Source: Anaerofustis stercorihominis (GTDB taxonomy: Bacteria; Bacillota; Clostridia; Eubacteriales; Anaerofustaceae). Taken from it: 64,000 nucleotides of DNA. Shown in pieces: positions 26,230 to 35,702 of this stretch (positions within the stretch are counted from its first letter, which is position 1; each line of letters opens with the position of its first letter). The stretch covers positions 119,459 through 183,458 of the forward strand of contig NZ_JANJZK010000002.1 of NCBI RefSeq assembly GCF_024623185.1, given 5' to 3'. The notes under the pieces were generated by a model. It was not told the DNA's origin. It saw only the letters and a program-made list of their open reading frames with translations, and did no database searches. The position numbers were made by a program, and so were the translations under genes.

Positions 26230-27792
26230 GTGAAGAATGTAACGAAAATCAATCAGGTTGATTTCTCCATTTTTAAGAAGACAAGGGTGGCTGCATACTG
26301 CAGAGTTTCAACTGATAGTGATGAACAGGAACTCAGCCTTGAAACACAGAAAAATCATTATGAGAGTTACATCAAAGCAAACAGTGAATGGGAATATGCA
26401 GGTATTTATTATGATGATGGTGTCAGCGGTACAAAGACTGCAAAGAGAGATGGGTTGTTAAGACTTATGGAAGACTGTGAAAAAGGTCTTATCGATCTTG
26501 TCATCACAAAATCCATCAGCAGATTCAGCAGAAACACTACCGATTGTCTGGCACTTGTAAGAAAGCTTTTGAATTATGAAGTCTATGTTATTTTTGAAAA
26601 GGAAAATATAAACACAGGCTCTATGGAAAGTGAGTTAATGCTTGCTGTATTGGCCAGCATGGCAGAAAGCGAGTCACGTTCCATTTCGGAGAATGAAAAG
26701 TGGAGCATCAAGAAAAGGTTCCAGAACGGTACTTATGTGATTTCTTATCCGCCTTATGGCTATGCTAATGTCGATGGCGAGATGGTGATTATTCCTGAAC
26801 AGGCAGAAGTTGTAAAAGAGATTTTTGCAGGGTGCCTTGCCGGAAAGAGCACCAACATCATTGCAAAGGAACTGAATGAAAAAAGTGTTCCTACCAAGAA
26901 AGGTGCTAAGTGGACAGGCGGTACGATTAACGGCATTCTTACAAATGAGAAGTACATAGGAGATGCACTTTTTCAGAAGACCATCACAGATGCATCCTTC
27001 AAGAGAAAAAGAAACTATGGCGAAGAAGAACAGTACTACTGTGAAAATCATCATGAGCCTATCATTGACCGAGAAACCTTTGAGAAAGCTAAGGAAGCAA
27101 TTAGGCAGCGAGGACTTGAAAAAGGCAACTGCACCGAAGATACATCAAAGTATCAGAACAGATATGCCATGTCCGGTAAAATCAAGTGTGGCGAGTGCGG
27201 AAGATCATTTAAGAGAAGATACCACTATACTTCACACGGCAAAAGCTACAATGCTTGGTGCTGTGGCGGACATATTGAAGATTCGAGTTCCTGCTCCATG
27301 AAGTTCATTCGTGATGATGATTTAAAGAGAGCCTTCCTTACCATGATGAACAAGCTGGTATTTGGAAACGACCTAGTCTTGAAACCGCTCCTTATTTCCA
27401 TTACAACAAATAATTCTAAAAAGAACGCAAACAGTGTGGAAGATATCGAAAAGGAAATGAAGAGCAATGAAGAACAGAAAAAGCAGCTGAATACACTTCT
27501 TACAAGAGGCTATCTTGAAAGTCCAGTATTTGCCGAGGCTCATAACAAGCTAGTGATGGAGTATGAACAGCTTACTGCAAAACGAGATCTTCTTTACAGA
27601 ATGGATAACGCAGGCTACACGATGGAACAGGCATTAAGTGGCCTGGTCAGTTTCCTTAACGGAGCAGAGCCTTTTACCGAATGGGACGATTCCTTATTTG
27701 AAAGGTTCGTAGAAAAGGTAAAGGTGCTGTCCAGAGAAGAAGTAGAGTTTGAATTAAAATTTGGCTTAAAGCTGAAGGAAAGGATAGATTGA
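26230..27792 (+). CDS. Large serine recombinase (1)
   Basis: This 520-residue site-specific recombinase has a resolvase-type catalytic domain with [10 protein letters not shown] (candidate nucleophile Ser27), a GVSGTKTAKRDGLLRLM region and SRFSRNTTD. The recombinase domain follows (GGTINGILTNEKYIGDALF). A zinc ribbon carries CGECG and later Cys (NAWCCGGH ... SSCSM), and the last section is a coiled coil with C-terminal DNA-binding region. The start is a GTG at 26230 after GAGGTGAT. It would integrate or excise the element, together with the two genes that follow. Confidence 0.92.
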   Translation: MKNVTKINQVDFSIFKKTRVAAYCRVSTDSDEQELSLETQKNHYESYIKANSEWEYAGIYYDDGVSGTKTAKRDGLLRLMEDCEKGLIDLVITKSISRFSRNTTDCLALVRKLLNYEVYVIFEKENINTGSMESELMLAVLASMAESESRSISENEKWSIKKRFQNGTYVISYPPYGYANVDGEMVIIPEQAEVVKEIFAGCLAGKSTNIIAKELNEKSVPTKKGAKWTGGTINGILTNEKYIGDALFQKTITDASFKRKRNYGEEEQYYCENHHEPIIDRETFEKAKEAIRQRGLEKGNCTEDTSKYQNRYAMSGKIKCGECGRSFKRRYHYTSHGKSYNAWCCGGHIEDSSSCSMKFIRDDDLKRAFLTMMNKLVFGNDLVLKPLLISITTNNSKKNANSVEDIEKEMKSNEEQKKQLNTLLTRGYLESPVFAEAHNKLVMEYEQLTAKRDLLYRMDNAGYTMEQALSGLVSFLNGAEPFTEWDDSLFERFVEKVKVLSREEVEFELKFGLKLKERID

Positions 27793-27793
27793 T

Positions 27794-28207
27794 ATGGCAC
27801 ACATACCAGTAGGGTACAAAATAGTTGACGGTTGTGCTGTAGTTGATGAAACGGCTGCAGAACAAATAAGGGCAACCTACAGATACTATTTTGAAGGCAA
27901 GTCACTTATTGATGCAGCTAAAGAAGCAGGTTTTAAGATGAACCATGCATCAGTAAAGAGAATGCTTTCTAACAAGAAGTATCTGGGAACAGACTATTAC
28001 CCACAGATAATTGACAAAGAAATCCAGACAAGATTTCTGGAAGAACTGACACGAAGGGCAGGGAACCTTGGAAGGCTCGACAGAAGATGCAAGGAACACA
28101 ATAAGACAGTTCCTATAGCATTTCATTTCAAGCCAGCCGATTTAACATTTCCTGATCCATTCGAGCAGGCAGAATACATTTATAGTTTGATAGAAAGCGA
28201 GGAATGA
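27794..28207 (+). CDS. Recombinase-domain accessory protein
   Basis: A 137-residue protein that looks like the central recombinase domain of a serine recombinase without the catalytic domain (ASVKRMLSNKKYLGTDYYPQIIDKE, about residues 52-76) and with no catalytic Ser. It sits between two full recombinases with spacing of 1 and 3 bases, a set often found at the end of such elements. It may serve as a directionality or DNA-binding factor. Confidence 0.75.
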   Translation: MAHIPVGYKIVDGCAVVDETAAEQIRATYRYYFEGKSLIDAAKEAGFKMNHASVKRMLSNKKYLGTDYYPQIIDKEIQTRFLEELTRRAGNLGRLDRRCKEHNKTVPIAFHFKPADLTFPDPFEQAEYIYSLIESEE

Positions 28208-28210
28208 CAC

Positions 28211-29785
28211 ATGGCAGGAGCAAAGAACATAACAGTTATTCCGGCAAAAAAACGTGTAGGTAATACAGTAACCGCAGAAGATATGCCAAAATTAAAGGTC
28301 GCAGCGTACTGTAGAGTAAGTACTGACAGCGAAGAACAGGCTACAAGTTATGATGCCCAGGTTGAGCATTACACGGAATATATTAGGAAAAATCCTGAAT
28401 GGGAATTCGCCGGAATATACGCTGATGACGGTATCAGTGGAACAAATACGAAAAAGCGAGAAGAATTCAACCGCATGATTGAAGATACGATGGCAGGCAA
28501 AATTGATATGATTATCACAAAGTCAATCAGTCGATTTGCAAGAAACACATTGGACTGCCTTAAGTACATCAGACAGCTTAAAGAAAAAAATGTGCCTGTA
28601 TTTTTTGAAAAAGAAAATATCAATACTTTAGATGCTAAAGGCGAGGTACTTCTTACTATTATGGCATCACTTGCACAGCAGGAATCTGAGTCGCTTTCCA
28701 AGAATGTAAAGATGGGACTCCAGTTCAGATATCAAAACGGAGAGGTTCAGATCAATCATAATTGGTTCTTGGGATACACAAAAGACGAGAATGGACATCT
28801 CATCATTGATGAAGAGCAGGCTGTGGTAGTAAGAAGAATATTTCGAGAATACCTTCAAGGAGCAAGCCTTAAGAATATAGCAGACGGACTTATGGCAGAT
28901 GGTATTCCAACCGCAACCGGAAATATGAAATGGCGAAGTGATGGAATAAGAAAAATTCTCACAAATGAAAAGTATATGGGAGATGCTCTTTTACAGAAGA
29001 CCTATACGGTTGATGTTCTTACAAAGAAGAGAGTTGCTAATAACGGCATTGTTCCTCAGTACTATGTTGAAAATAACCATGAAGCAATCATTCCAAGGCA
29101 GTTGTTTATGCAGGTCCAGGAAGAACTGCAAAGAAGGGCTCATTTAAGAACAGAAAACGGGAAGACGAAAAGAGTCTACAGCAGCAAATATGCATTATCG
29201 AGCATCATATACTGTGGTAAATGTGGGGATCTTTTCAGAAGAGTTGCGTGGAAAGCCAGGGGTGCATCTTATAACAAATGGAGATGTGCCAGCCGAATTG
29301 AGAAGGGACCGAAAAAAGGCTGTGATGCTGAGGCAATCAGCGAATCAGAAATTCAAAAAGCAGTCATGAGAGCCATCAATAAGACCCTTGGAGGAAGAGA
29401 AGAATTTTTGGTGCAACTACAGCATAATATCGAAGATGTACTAAATGGTAATTCTACGGCAACGCTCGAGTACATAGACCAAAGAATGGCGGAATTACAG
29501 GAAAAGCTTGTGATGTGCGTAAACAAAAATGCTGAGTATGATGTTATAGCAAAGGAAATAGACGCCTTGAGAGAAAAGAAAGCAGCAGTTGTAACAAAGG
29601 ATGCTGAACAGGAAATGCTCAGAAAACGAATTAATGAAATGCGACATTTTCTTCAAACGCAAACAAGCAGAATCACAGAATATGATGAGCAATTGGTCAG
29701 AAGGCTTATTGAAAAAATCACAGTTTATGATGATAAACTAATCTTCGAATTTAAATCCGGCATGACTATTGAACTCAAGAGATAA
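28211..29785 (+). CDS. Large serine recombinase (2)
   Basis: This 524-residue recombinase parallels the first: [10 protein letters not shown] with candidate nucleophile Ser37, [26 protein letters not shown], then a recombinase domain ([17 protein letters not shown]). A zinc ribbon ([13 protein letters not shown] ... WRCASR) and a C-terminal coiled coil follow. It differs clearly in sequence from recombinase 1, so the two are not a recent duplication. It ends the gene-dense phage-like part; a terminator follows. Confidence 0.92.
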   Translation: MAGAKNITVIPAKKRVGNTVTAEDMPKLKVAAYCRVSTDSEEQATSYDAQVEHYTEYIRKNPEWEFAGIYADDGISGTNTKKREEFNRMIEDTMAGKIDMIITKSISRFARNTLDCLKYIRQLKEKNVPVFFEKENINTLDAKGEVLLTIMASLAQQESESLSKNVKMGLQFRYQNGEVQINHNWFLGYTKDENGHLIIDEEQAVVVRRIFREYLQGASLKNIADGLMADGIPTATGNMKWRSDGIRKILTNEKYMGDALLQKTYTVDVLTKKRVANNGIVPQYYVENNHEAIIPRQLFMQVQEELQRRAHLRTENGKTKRVYSSKYALSSIIYCGKCGDLFRRVAWKARGASYNKWRCASRIEKGPKKGCDAEAISESEIQKAVMRAINKTLGGREEFLVQLQHNIEDVLNGNSTATLEYIDQRMAELQEKLVMCVNKNAEYDVIAKEIDALREKKAAVVTKDAEQEMLRKRINEMRHFLQTQTSRITEYDEQLVRRLIEKITVYDDKLIFEFKSGMTIELKR

Positions 29786-29807
29786 TTGAATAAGAACTAT
29801 TACATCA

Positions 29808-29835
29808 ACACCTTGCAGCAATGCAGGGTGTTTTT
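29808..29835 (+). terminator. Terminator after the recombinase operon
   Basis: A 10-bp stem (acaccttgca with tgcagggtgt, one G-U pair) with a 4-base loop, followed by TTTTG. Confidence 0.8.
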
Positions 29836-29847
29836 GTCATTCATAGA

Positions 29848-29874
29848 AAAATTACAGAGCGAAACCGTGCTAGG
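29848..29874. repeat. 27-bp direct repeat, left copy
   Basis: The 27-bp sequence from aaaattacagagcg to gtgctagg is identical to 31403-31429. The two copies flank the insertion sequence and look like its target duplication, unusually long for an IS. Confidence 0.85.
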
Positions 29875-31402
29875 ATGTCAAGCGAAAATGAAAATGTCCC
29901 AAAAAAAGTTAAACATTAGCACCAAGAACACGGTGCTTTTGTTTGGCAAGATAAGCCTGAAAAGAAGCGTGCTTCCAAGGATGAGACATGGGAGGAATGT
30001 AAACCTTTCTTGGCCTAACATCCTTAACCACAGGATCAAAGGTCTTAGACTTGGCTTCACGAAGTGGAACTTCCTCCAACGCAAAGATATGATCCAAGAT
30101 ATTCACATATAAGTTTCCATCAAAGGCTTCAATCACCATGGCTGTCATTCCTTTCTTCAAATATGCCTTATGCGCATTACGTGTCACAGGTATATAGTAC
30201 TTGTTTTTATAACGGATGCAGTTTCCACCATCCAGTTTCCTACATGAGAGAATGGAGAGAATGTGATTGATATCCCGATCACAGGGTTGCTTTTCAAACA
30301 CATTTCTTGTATGATTAAGCGGTAGAGCGAACATGGCATTGAATTCTTCTATGTAGGAGTACAAGAATTCATTCGCCTCCTCTATCGAGGTAATGCCCAC
30401 AAGCCTTAGTTCAATGACCAAACGTGACTGTAAGGTCTGATTGAGCCTTTCTACGCGTCCTTTGGCTTGTGGGACACTAGTACATTCCAGCTCAATGCCA
30501 AGTTGATGACAGGCATAGGAGAACTGAGTAAACGTGTCTTCTTCATCGGAGGATGCGTTTTTTCTTTTGTATTCAAAGACAGTACGACGATCGGTAAGGA
30601 ATTTGGCAGGAATACCATAGATGGTAAGAATCTGACGAGTGACTTCATAATAGGCATGAAGAGTTTCTTGGGAATCAAAGAAAGCGCCAAGAATCATGCC
30701 AGTAGCGTCGTCAATCGCTAAATGCAGGTGAGTAATGGTATTACCAAACCAGAGATGAGGGGAGGCATCCATTTGCACAAGTTCGCCCATATAAGCGCAT
30801 CTGGGACGTCTGGGATGGACTTCAGAGCGGTTTAGCAGTTCCAGTTTATCTTCAATGGTAGCCTTTTGTTTGAAGGAAGCAGAGGCTTTTTTGCGCTTTC
30901 TCAGGTCAGCCTCAAGGAGTCTTTTCGTTTTTTTTCTGGCCTTGGGAGACAAGATATCAACATCACGAAGCCAAAGACGAATGGTAGAATCACTGACGAT
31001 AATACCTTCATGTTTGGCAAGAAGTTGAGAGAAATGGGAGAGGTTGGCGCCAAAGTACTTGGATGTGTATAAATCAATCACAGACGCTTTGACATCATCA
31101 GAGAAAGCAGTAACAGGCTACCTGCCTCTGTTTTTGTGAATAAAGCCCTGTTTGCCTTCTTCTTTGTATTTGATAATCAAACGATTGACAGTGCGCATGG
31201 AGCAGTTAAGTTTAATCGCAGCATTCTTTTTATTACCATTGGTATCAACAAGTTTTTTGATAATGTCATACTTTGCTTGTTCATTCATTCTAAGATCCAC
31301 CTTTCGCATAATTGCCTCACTTTCTCATGAGGCCTTATTTTAATACAACCTTTAGGACATAATCAATTTCGTTTCATTAAGACATTATCATTTTCGAATC
31401 AT
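29875..31402 (-). mobile_element. Insertion sequence with long target duplication (ISNCY/IS1202-like)
   Basis: About 1,528 bp. The ends match as imperfect inverted repeats: both begin atg and share cgaaaatga.aatgtc. A second, weaker copy of the right-end motif lies about 30 bases inside. One transposase gene fills the element on the minus strand. The element is flanked by a 27-bp direct repeat, a duplication length known for IS1202-type elements. The transposase has an in-frame stop, so this copy is probably unable to move on its own. Confidence 0.8.
29909..31288 (-). pseudogene. DDE transposase with an in-frame TAG
   Basis: An N-terminal part (from MNEQAKYDIIKKLVDTNGNK) holds a helix-turn-helix (NNAAI-like; KKNAAIKLNCSMRTVNRLIIKYKEE is split by no gap) and ends NRGR at a TAG at 31118-31120. 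The same frame then resumes with PVTAFSDDVKASVIDLY and runs 390 more residues as an integrase-type catalytic domain (LVQMDASPH, HLAIDDATG, QAKGRVERLNQTL with the expected acidic residues). The complete gene would be 459 residues. A single base change therefore splits it. The start at 31288 follows AAAGGTGG. A fragmentary C-terminal protein could start internally but would lack the DNA-binding domain. Confidence 0.83.
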
Positions 31403-31429
31403 AAAATTACAGAGCGAAACCGTGCTAGG
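31403..31429. repeat. 27-bp direct repeat, right copy
   Basis: Identical to 29848-29874. The DNA on its right continues directly into the promoter region of the XRE gene, showing what the locus looked like before the insertion. Confidence 0.85.
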
Positions 31430-31498
31430 ATTGAAATTATCAACCAAATGGTTTATAATATAGTGAGTTGAGGTGTATTTTAGACATGGAGGATTAAG

Positions 31499-31723
31499 AT
31501 GAAGACATCCGATATGATTAAAGAGTTATGTAATAAAAAGAATATAAGCGTTTCAGAACTTGCCAGACGGATAGGTTAGACTCCACAGAACTTTGGTAAG
31601 AAACTGAAACGAGATACTGTGACTCTTGAGGAGTTAAAGCTGATAGCCGATGTCATGGGTGTTACCTTTGAGCAATCATTTATCTTCCCGGATGGAGAAC
31701 AGATAAAAACAAGTAATGAGTGA
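31499..31723 (+). pseudogene. XRE-family regulator with an in-frame TAG
   Basis: A 74-codon helix-turn-helix gene with a GGAGGA site. The first 26 codons give MKTSDMIKELCNKKNISVSELARRIG, then TAG at 31577-31579, then TPQNFGKKLKRDTVTLEELK and the rest of the fold to TGA at 31721. Family members read RIGQTPQNF here, so CAG to TAG is the simple explanation. It overlaps the ribosome site of the DUF262 gene. If broken, its target (perhaps the DUF262 gene) would be unregulated. Read-through or suppression cannot be excluded. Confidence 0.78.
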
Positions 31724-31731
31724 GGCAAATC

Positions 31732-33450
31732 ATGGCATACGAAAAGAAAAGTATTAGAGCAATAATAGATGATGTAAATAGTAGAAGAGTCTACCTTCCT
31801 GCTATTCAAAGAAAATATGTGTGGGGAGATTCACAGATTACAAGATTAATGGATTCTATCATGCTTGGATATCCTATTGGAACTTTTCTTTTTTGGAAAG
31901 TTAAGAAGACTATTGTGAACCAAAAAGAGTATTCAATGTATGAATTTATAAAAGATTACCATGACCGAGATATGTATAAGAATCCGGCTGCACCACAGCC
32001 GTTCCCGGTTGGTAGTGGAGATGAAACAATCTGGGCAGTTTTGGATGGCCAGCAGAGATTGACTTCTCTATACATAGCTTTGCAAGGAAGTATGAGCAGA
32101 AAACTTCCAAACAAAAGATGGAAGAATGATGATGCATTTCCGAAGAAAGAACTGTACTTTGATTTGCACAGTGAAAAAACTGATGATGAGGACATTTCTT
32201 ATGAGTTCAGATTTTTAACAGCAGAAGAGGCTGCAAAGAATAAGGACGATAAGCTTTGGTATTTGGTAAAAGATATCCTTAAGTATTCAGCTGAAGATTT
32301 ATTAACAGAGGTCATCATTCCTAATGGATGGGCAACCGACAAAGTTGCAACAAAGAATATTTCTCTTTTGCATACAAGACTGGTTACTGATGAAATCATC
32401 AACTACTTTGAAGTAGAAAAAGATTCGATAGACAGTGTATTGGATATTTTCGTTAGAGTAAATTCTGGTGGAACCATTCTTTCAAAGAGTGACTTGTTAT
32501 TCTCTACTATTGTTTCTCATTGGGATAAGGCAAGGGATGAAATTGATAAGTTGCTTTCTGAAATAAATAAGAAAGGCGAAGGATTCAAGTTCTCTAATGA
32601 CTTTATAATGCGTACCTGTTTGTATCTTTTAGATATGTCCGTAGCATTAAAAGTAGAAACATTCAAAAAGGACAGTGTATTAAAAATCAAAGAAAACTGG
32701 GACTCAATCCGAAAAGCCATCAAGGATACAGTTGATCTGTTAAATGAGTTCGGATTTAATTCGGAGAACATGATTTCTTATGTGGCTGTTTCTCCTATGG
32801 TTTACTACAGATACAAAGGTGGTAATTTCGATTCAAGCAGTAAAGCTGAATTAAGAAAATATATTGTAATCGCACAGGTAAGACAAATTTTTGGTACTGC
32901 ATCAAACTCTGCACTGACAAGCATAAGAGAGGCATTGAAGGCAGCATCATCTAATTCATTTAGTATGAAAAATCTAAATGGGATTAGATTCACAGGTGAC
33001 AGAACTCTTAGATATACTGTGGATGAGATTGATGCAATGTTTGATACATATGAGATTGGTGCCTATACATTTATGTTGTTATCTCTTCTGTATCCAAACT
33101 TGAAATATAGTCAGAAGGGATTCCATCAAGATCATATGCATCCATATACAGGATTTGAAGAAGGCAAGATTAAAGACTTAGTATTGCCGGACGGAACAGT
33201 GATTGATGATGATACTAAAGAGGATTGGCGTAGAAGAAGGAATACATTAGCAAACCTTCAATTGTTGGAAGGTAGAGAGAATGAATCCAAGAATGCGACA
33301 CCACTTGTCGATTGGTTGAAGGTTACTGAAAATAGCGAAAACGCAAAGTACCTTCCTAGTGATGTTTCTTATGAACTTGCAAACTTTGAAGAGTTTATGG
33401 AGAAACGTCAGGAACTGATGAGCAAGGCATTAAAGGACATTCTTTTATAG
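31732..33450 (+). CDS. DUF262/DUF1524 protein, GmrSD-like candidate defence nuclease
   Basis: This 572-residue protein joins a DUF262 domain with the nucleotide-binding DGQQRLTSL motif (about residues 104-112) to a C-terminal DUF1524 HNH-like domain (HQDHMHPY at about residue 464, then RRRNTLANLQLLEGRENESKN). Single-chain GmrSD proteins of this layout are type IV restriction enzymes that cut modified DNA using NTP. The ATG at 31732 follows GTGAGG within the end of the XRE gene. The pairing of regulator and nuclease suggests a small phage-defence unit; it lies at the end of the element. Confidence 0.85.
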   Translation: MAYEKKSIRAIIDDVNSRRVYLPAIQRKYVWGDSQITRLMDSIMLGYPIGTFLFWKVKKTIVNQKEYSMYEFIKDYHDRDMYKNPAAPQPFPVGSGDETIWAVLDGQQRLTSLYIALQGSMSRKLPNKRWKNDDAFPKKELYFDLHSEKTDDEDISYEFRFLTAEEAAKNKDDKLWYLVKDILKYSAEDLLTEVIIPNGWATDKVATKNISLLHTRLVTDEIINYFEVEKDSIDSVLDIFVRVNSGGTILSKSDLLFSTIVSHWDKARDEIDKLLSEINKKGEGFKFSNDFIMRTCLYLLDMSVALKVETFKKDSVLKIKENWDSIRKAIKDTVDLLNEFGFNSENMISYVAVSPMVYYRYKGGNFDSSSKAELRKYIVIAQVRQIFGTASNSALTSIREALKAASSNSFSMKNLNGIRFTGDRTLRYTVDEIDAMFDTYEIGAYTFMLLSLLYPNLKYSQKGFHQDHMHPYTGFEEGKIKDLVLPDGTVIDDDTKEDWRRRRNTLANLQLLEGRENESKNATPLVDWLKVTENSENAKYLPSDVSYELANFEEFMEKRQELMSKALKDILL

Positions 33451-33452
33451 TA

Positions 33453-33601
33453 TTTGCCTATACAAGCAATAAGGCAACTCAACATTTGTGTCGGTTCGAC
33501 ATACCGATTTTCAAGGGAAAATGACTGTTCCACGATTGCCTTATACAGTAGGGAGATTATAGGTTACTCGATGAACAACCGAGCCATGTGGAGACGGTGG
33601 T
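33453..33601 (+). repeat. Duplicated noncoding element, copy 1 (ahead of the acetyltransferase)
   Basis: Shares with 34400-34548 a 13-base 5' block (tttgcctatacaa), a middle block around gttcca with a following tacaNtaggg, and an identical 30-base 3' block at 33572-33601. Copy 1 can form a 9-bp long-range stem (ataaggcaa 33469-33477 with ttgccttat 33536-33544) holding smaller stems (tcggt/accga; ggaa/ttcc). No open frame is present. From here to 33831 I see nothing else firm. Confidence 0.7.
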
Positions 33602-33831
33602 TTTGTTGACTAAAGTACATAAGTAAAAGTGTGAAAAAGGCTTGGAATAAGGGTCTTTTCAAGGCTTTTAGAATTGAAAATCAGACTGCGAAATTTGCCT
33701 AGAAAAGAGCATAAAACCTTGATATTTTTATAGTTGGATAGACAGGAATATTGAGATTGGGTCGATTATATAGAAGTGTTTATTCGTGAAATTGACAAAT
33801 CGGGATTTGAATTTAGGAGATAAAGATAAAT

Positions 33832-34341
33832 ATGATACTTGAAACTGAACGATTATATCTGCGTGAAATGGAACAGTCGGATTTTGAAGCTTTGTGTAAA
33901 ATCCTACAAGATGAAGATACGATGTATGCATATGAAGGGGCATTTAGCAATGATGAAGTCCACGAATGGCTTGACAGGCAAATTGCACGTTATCAAAAAT
34001 GGGGCTTTGGTTTATGGGCTGTTGTCTTGAAAGAAACCGATGAAATGATTGGGCAGTGTGGACTTACTATGCAGCCATGGAAAGAAAACGAGGTGCTTGA
34101 AGTAGGTTATCTTTTTGAGCGGTCATACTGGCATAACGGATATGCCATTGAGTCGGCAAAAGCGTGTAAAAAGTATGCATTTGAAACATTAAATGCAACG
34201 GAAGTGTGTTCCATTATCAGAGACACGAATATAGCATCTCAAAATGTAGCCATAAGAAATGGAATGATAATAAAAGACACATGGATGAAGCATTACAGAG
34301 GCGTAGATATGCCACATTATCGTTATGTGGTTGAACGATAA
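33832..34341 (+). CDS. GNAT acetyltransferase (RimJ/RimL type)
   Basis: This 169-residue enzyme has the acetyl-CoA-dependent GNAT fold: start ILETERLYLREMEQSDFEAL, a central VLEVGYLFERSYWHNGYA with the pyrophosphate-loop region, and the ending NVAIRNGMIIKDTWMKHYRG. Relatives acetylate ribosomal protein N-termini or small molecules, including antibiotics. The substrate is not evident. A site AGGAG lies 12 bases upstream, longer than usual. It sits between the two copies of the noncoding element. Confidence 0.85.
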   Translation: MILETERLYLREMEQSDFEALCKILQDEDTMYAYEGAFSNDEVHEWLDRQIARYQKWGFGLWAVVLKETDEMIGQCGLTMQPWKENEVLEVGYLFERSYWHNGYAIESAKACKKYAFETLNATEVCSIIRDTNIASQNVAIRNGMIIKDTWMKHYRGVDMPHYRYVVER

Positions 34342-34399
34342 ATTCCAGTTTGTAGGGATGACATGAAAAATGAAGTTTAAGGAACAGAGCTTTACCCTG

Positions 34400-34548
34400 T
34401 TTGCCTATACAAATTATAGAGAAATTCAAGGTTATCACAGGCTCGAAACCCTAGATTTTAAGGGGAAAGGTGCGTTCCACCATTCCCTTGTACAATAGGG
34501 GTTGAGTATGTTTTTCGTTGAACAACCGAGCCATGTGGAGACGGTGGT
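34400..34548 (+). repeat. Duplicated noncoding element, copy 2 (ahead of the methyltransferase)
   Basis: The same layout and length as copy 1, with an identical 30-base 3' block at 34519-34548 preceded by a small gttg-aa-caac hairpin. The middle sequence differs from copy 1 by many substitutions, so the copies are not recent duplicates. The following gene begins 54 bases downstream with no U-run between. Confidence 0.7.
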
Positions 34549-34602
34549 GTTACTTAATAAATAAATATAAAATTAAAATAAATGATTTAAAGGAACTCAA
34601 CC

Positions 34603-35445
34603 ATGAGCAATACAAATAAAAAACTAATAAACTACATAAAGAATAAACCTGATGTATATGAAAAGAGCACATCAGCATTTTGGAATGATGAAAATATTTC
34701 TAAATATATGTTAAAAGAGCATTTAAATCCAAAGTCCGAAGGTGCGACCAGGAATCATGAGTTTATAAAGAAATCAGCTGATTGGATCAGCGGATTATTA
34801 AGTGTCACTAAAAATAAAAAGTTATTGGATTTAGGTTGCGGACCTGGGATATATGATGAACTATTTTGTAAAAAAGGATTTAATGTTACAGGAGTAGATT
34901 TTTCAAAACGTTCAATTGAATATGCGAAAAAGCATGCAAAAGAAAAGGGTATGGATATAGAATATCATTATCAAAATTATTTGGATATAGATTATGAAGC
35001 TGAGTTTGATATTGCGATTTTGATTTACTGTGACTTAGGAGTTCTACATCCTAAAGACAGAGCTGTAATATTAAATAAAACAAGGAAAGCTTTGAAGAAA
35101 GATGGCATTTTGATTTTAGACGGATTTACAAAGAAATTTATTGATGATTTTGAAGAGAAAGAAATTATTGAATACAATAAAAAGGGTTTTTGGTCGGAGA
35201 AAGAACATGTGTGTATTCAGCGAAATTATATATATAAAGAAACGTTAAATACTTTAGAACAGTATTTGATTCTAACCGAAGAAAATATTGAATGTTATAA
35301 TATTTGGAATCAGGTATATACAAAAGATTCTATAGTTTCCGAAATTAAAAATGCGGGATTTAGATATATTGATTTATATGATGATGTCACAGGTAAGTCT
35401 TATTCAGGCACCAGTGAAACTATCTGCGCTGTTGCTGGGAAGTAG
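34603..35445 (+). CDS. Class I SAM-dependent methyltransferase
   Basis: This 280-residue enzyme has a Rossmann-fold SAM domain with motif I LLDLGCGPGIYDELF (about residues 70-84), an acidic residue after GFNVTGVDFS, and a motif near IAILIYCDLGVLHPKD (about 132-147). The last 90 residues form a small cap. Substrate not known. Codon use is more AT-rich than that of the phage-like region. Together with the GNAT gene it could be a resistance or modification cargo, which is inference. Confidence 0.82.
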   Translation: MSNTNKKLINYIKNKPDVYEKSTSAFWNDENISKYMLKEHLNPKSEGATRNHEFIKKSADWISGLLSVTKNKKLLDLGCGPGIYDELFCKKGFNVTGVDFSKRSIEYAKKHAKEKGMDIEYHYQNYLDIDYEAEFDIAILIYCDLGVLHPKDRAVILNKTRKALKKDGILILDGFTKKFIDDFEEKEIIEYNKKGFWSEKEHVCIQRNYIYKETLNTLEQYLILTEENIECYNIWNQVYTKDSIVSEIKNAGFRYIDLYDDVTGKSYSGTSETICAVAGK

Positions 35446-35700
35446 AATACTGTTTTATTGGCTTTATTTGTTACAGTTAAAAGGTTTGTTATATTTTAAA
35501 ATAATATATTTTTTTATTAATTAACAATCTATATTTAAATTTGTATTTTAATTACTTATATATAGAGAATTAGGAAATTTTTAAAGAATTGATATTTGAA
35601 TTATATATTTGTACTTAGTGTAGTATAGTTATTACTTAAAATTTATTAATATATATGATTAAAACAAAAAAGAATAAGCCCAAAACTTATCCTTTTTTTA
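35446..35700. other. AT-rich intergenic region with a terminator facing left
   Basis: Nothing coding is seen. Near the right end, 35669-35700, inverted arms aataag/cttat(c) with T-rich and A-rich flanks can end transcription of the tspO gene, which runs leftward. Promoter-like TA-rich motifs occur but cannot be singled out. Confidence 0.45.
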
Positions 35701-35702
35701 TT

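Noticed and set aside
29848..31429. The 27-bp repeat as the phage attachment site
   Set aside because: It flanks only the insertion sequence, whose ends abut both copies, so target duplication is the better explanation.
33453..34548. Integron attC sites or T-box leaders
   Set aside because: No GTTRRRY/RYYYAAC core pair and no T-box bulge or antiterminator sequence with U-run was found.
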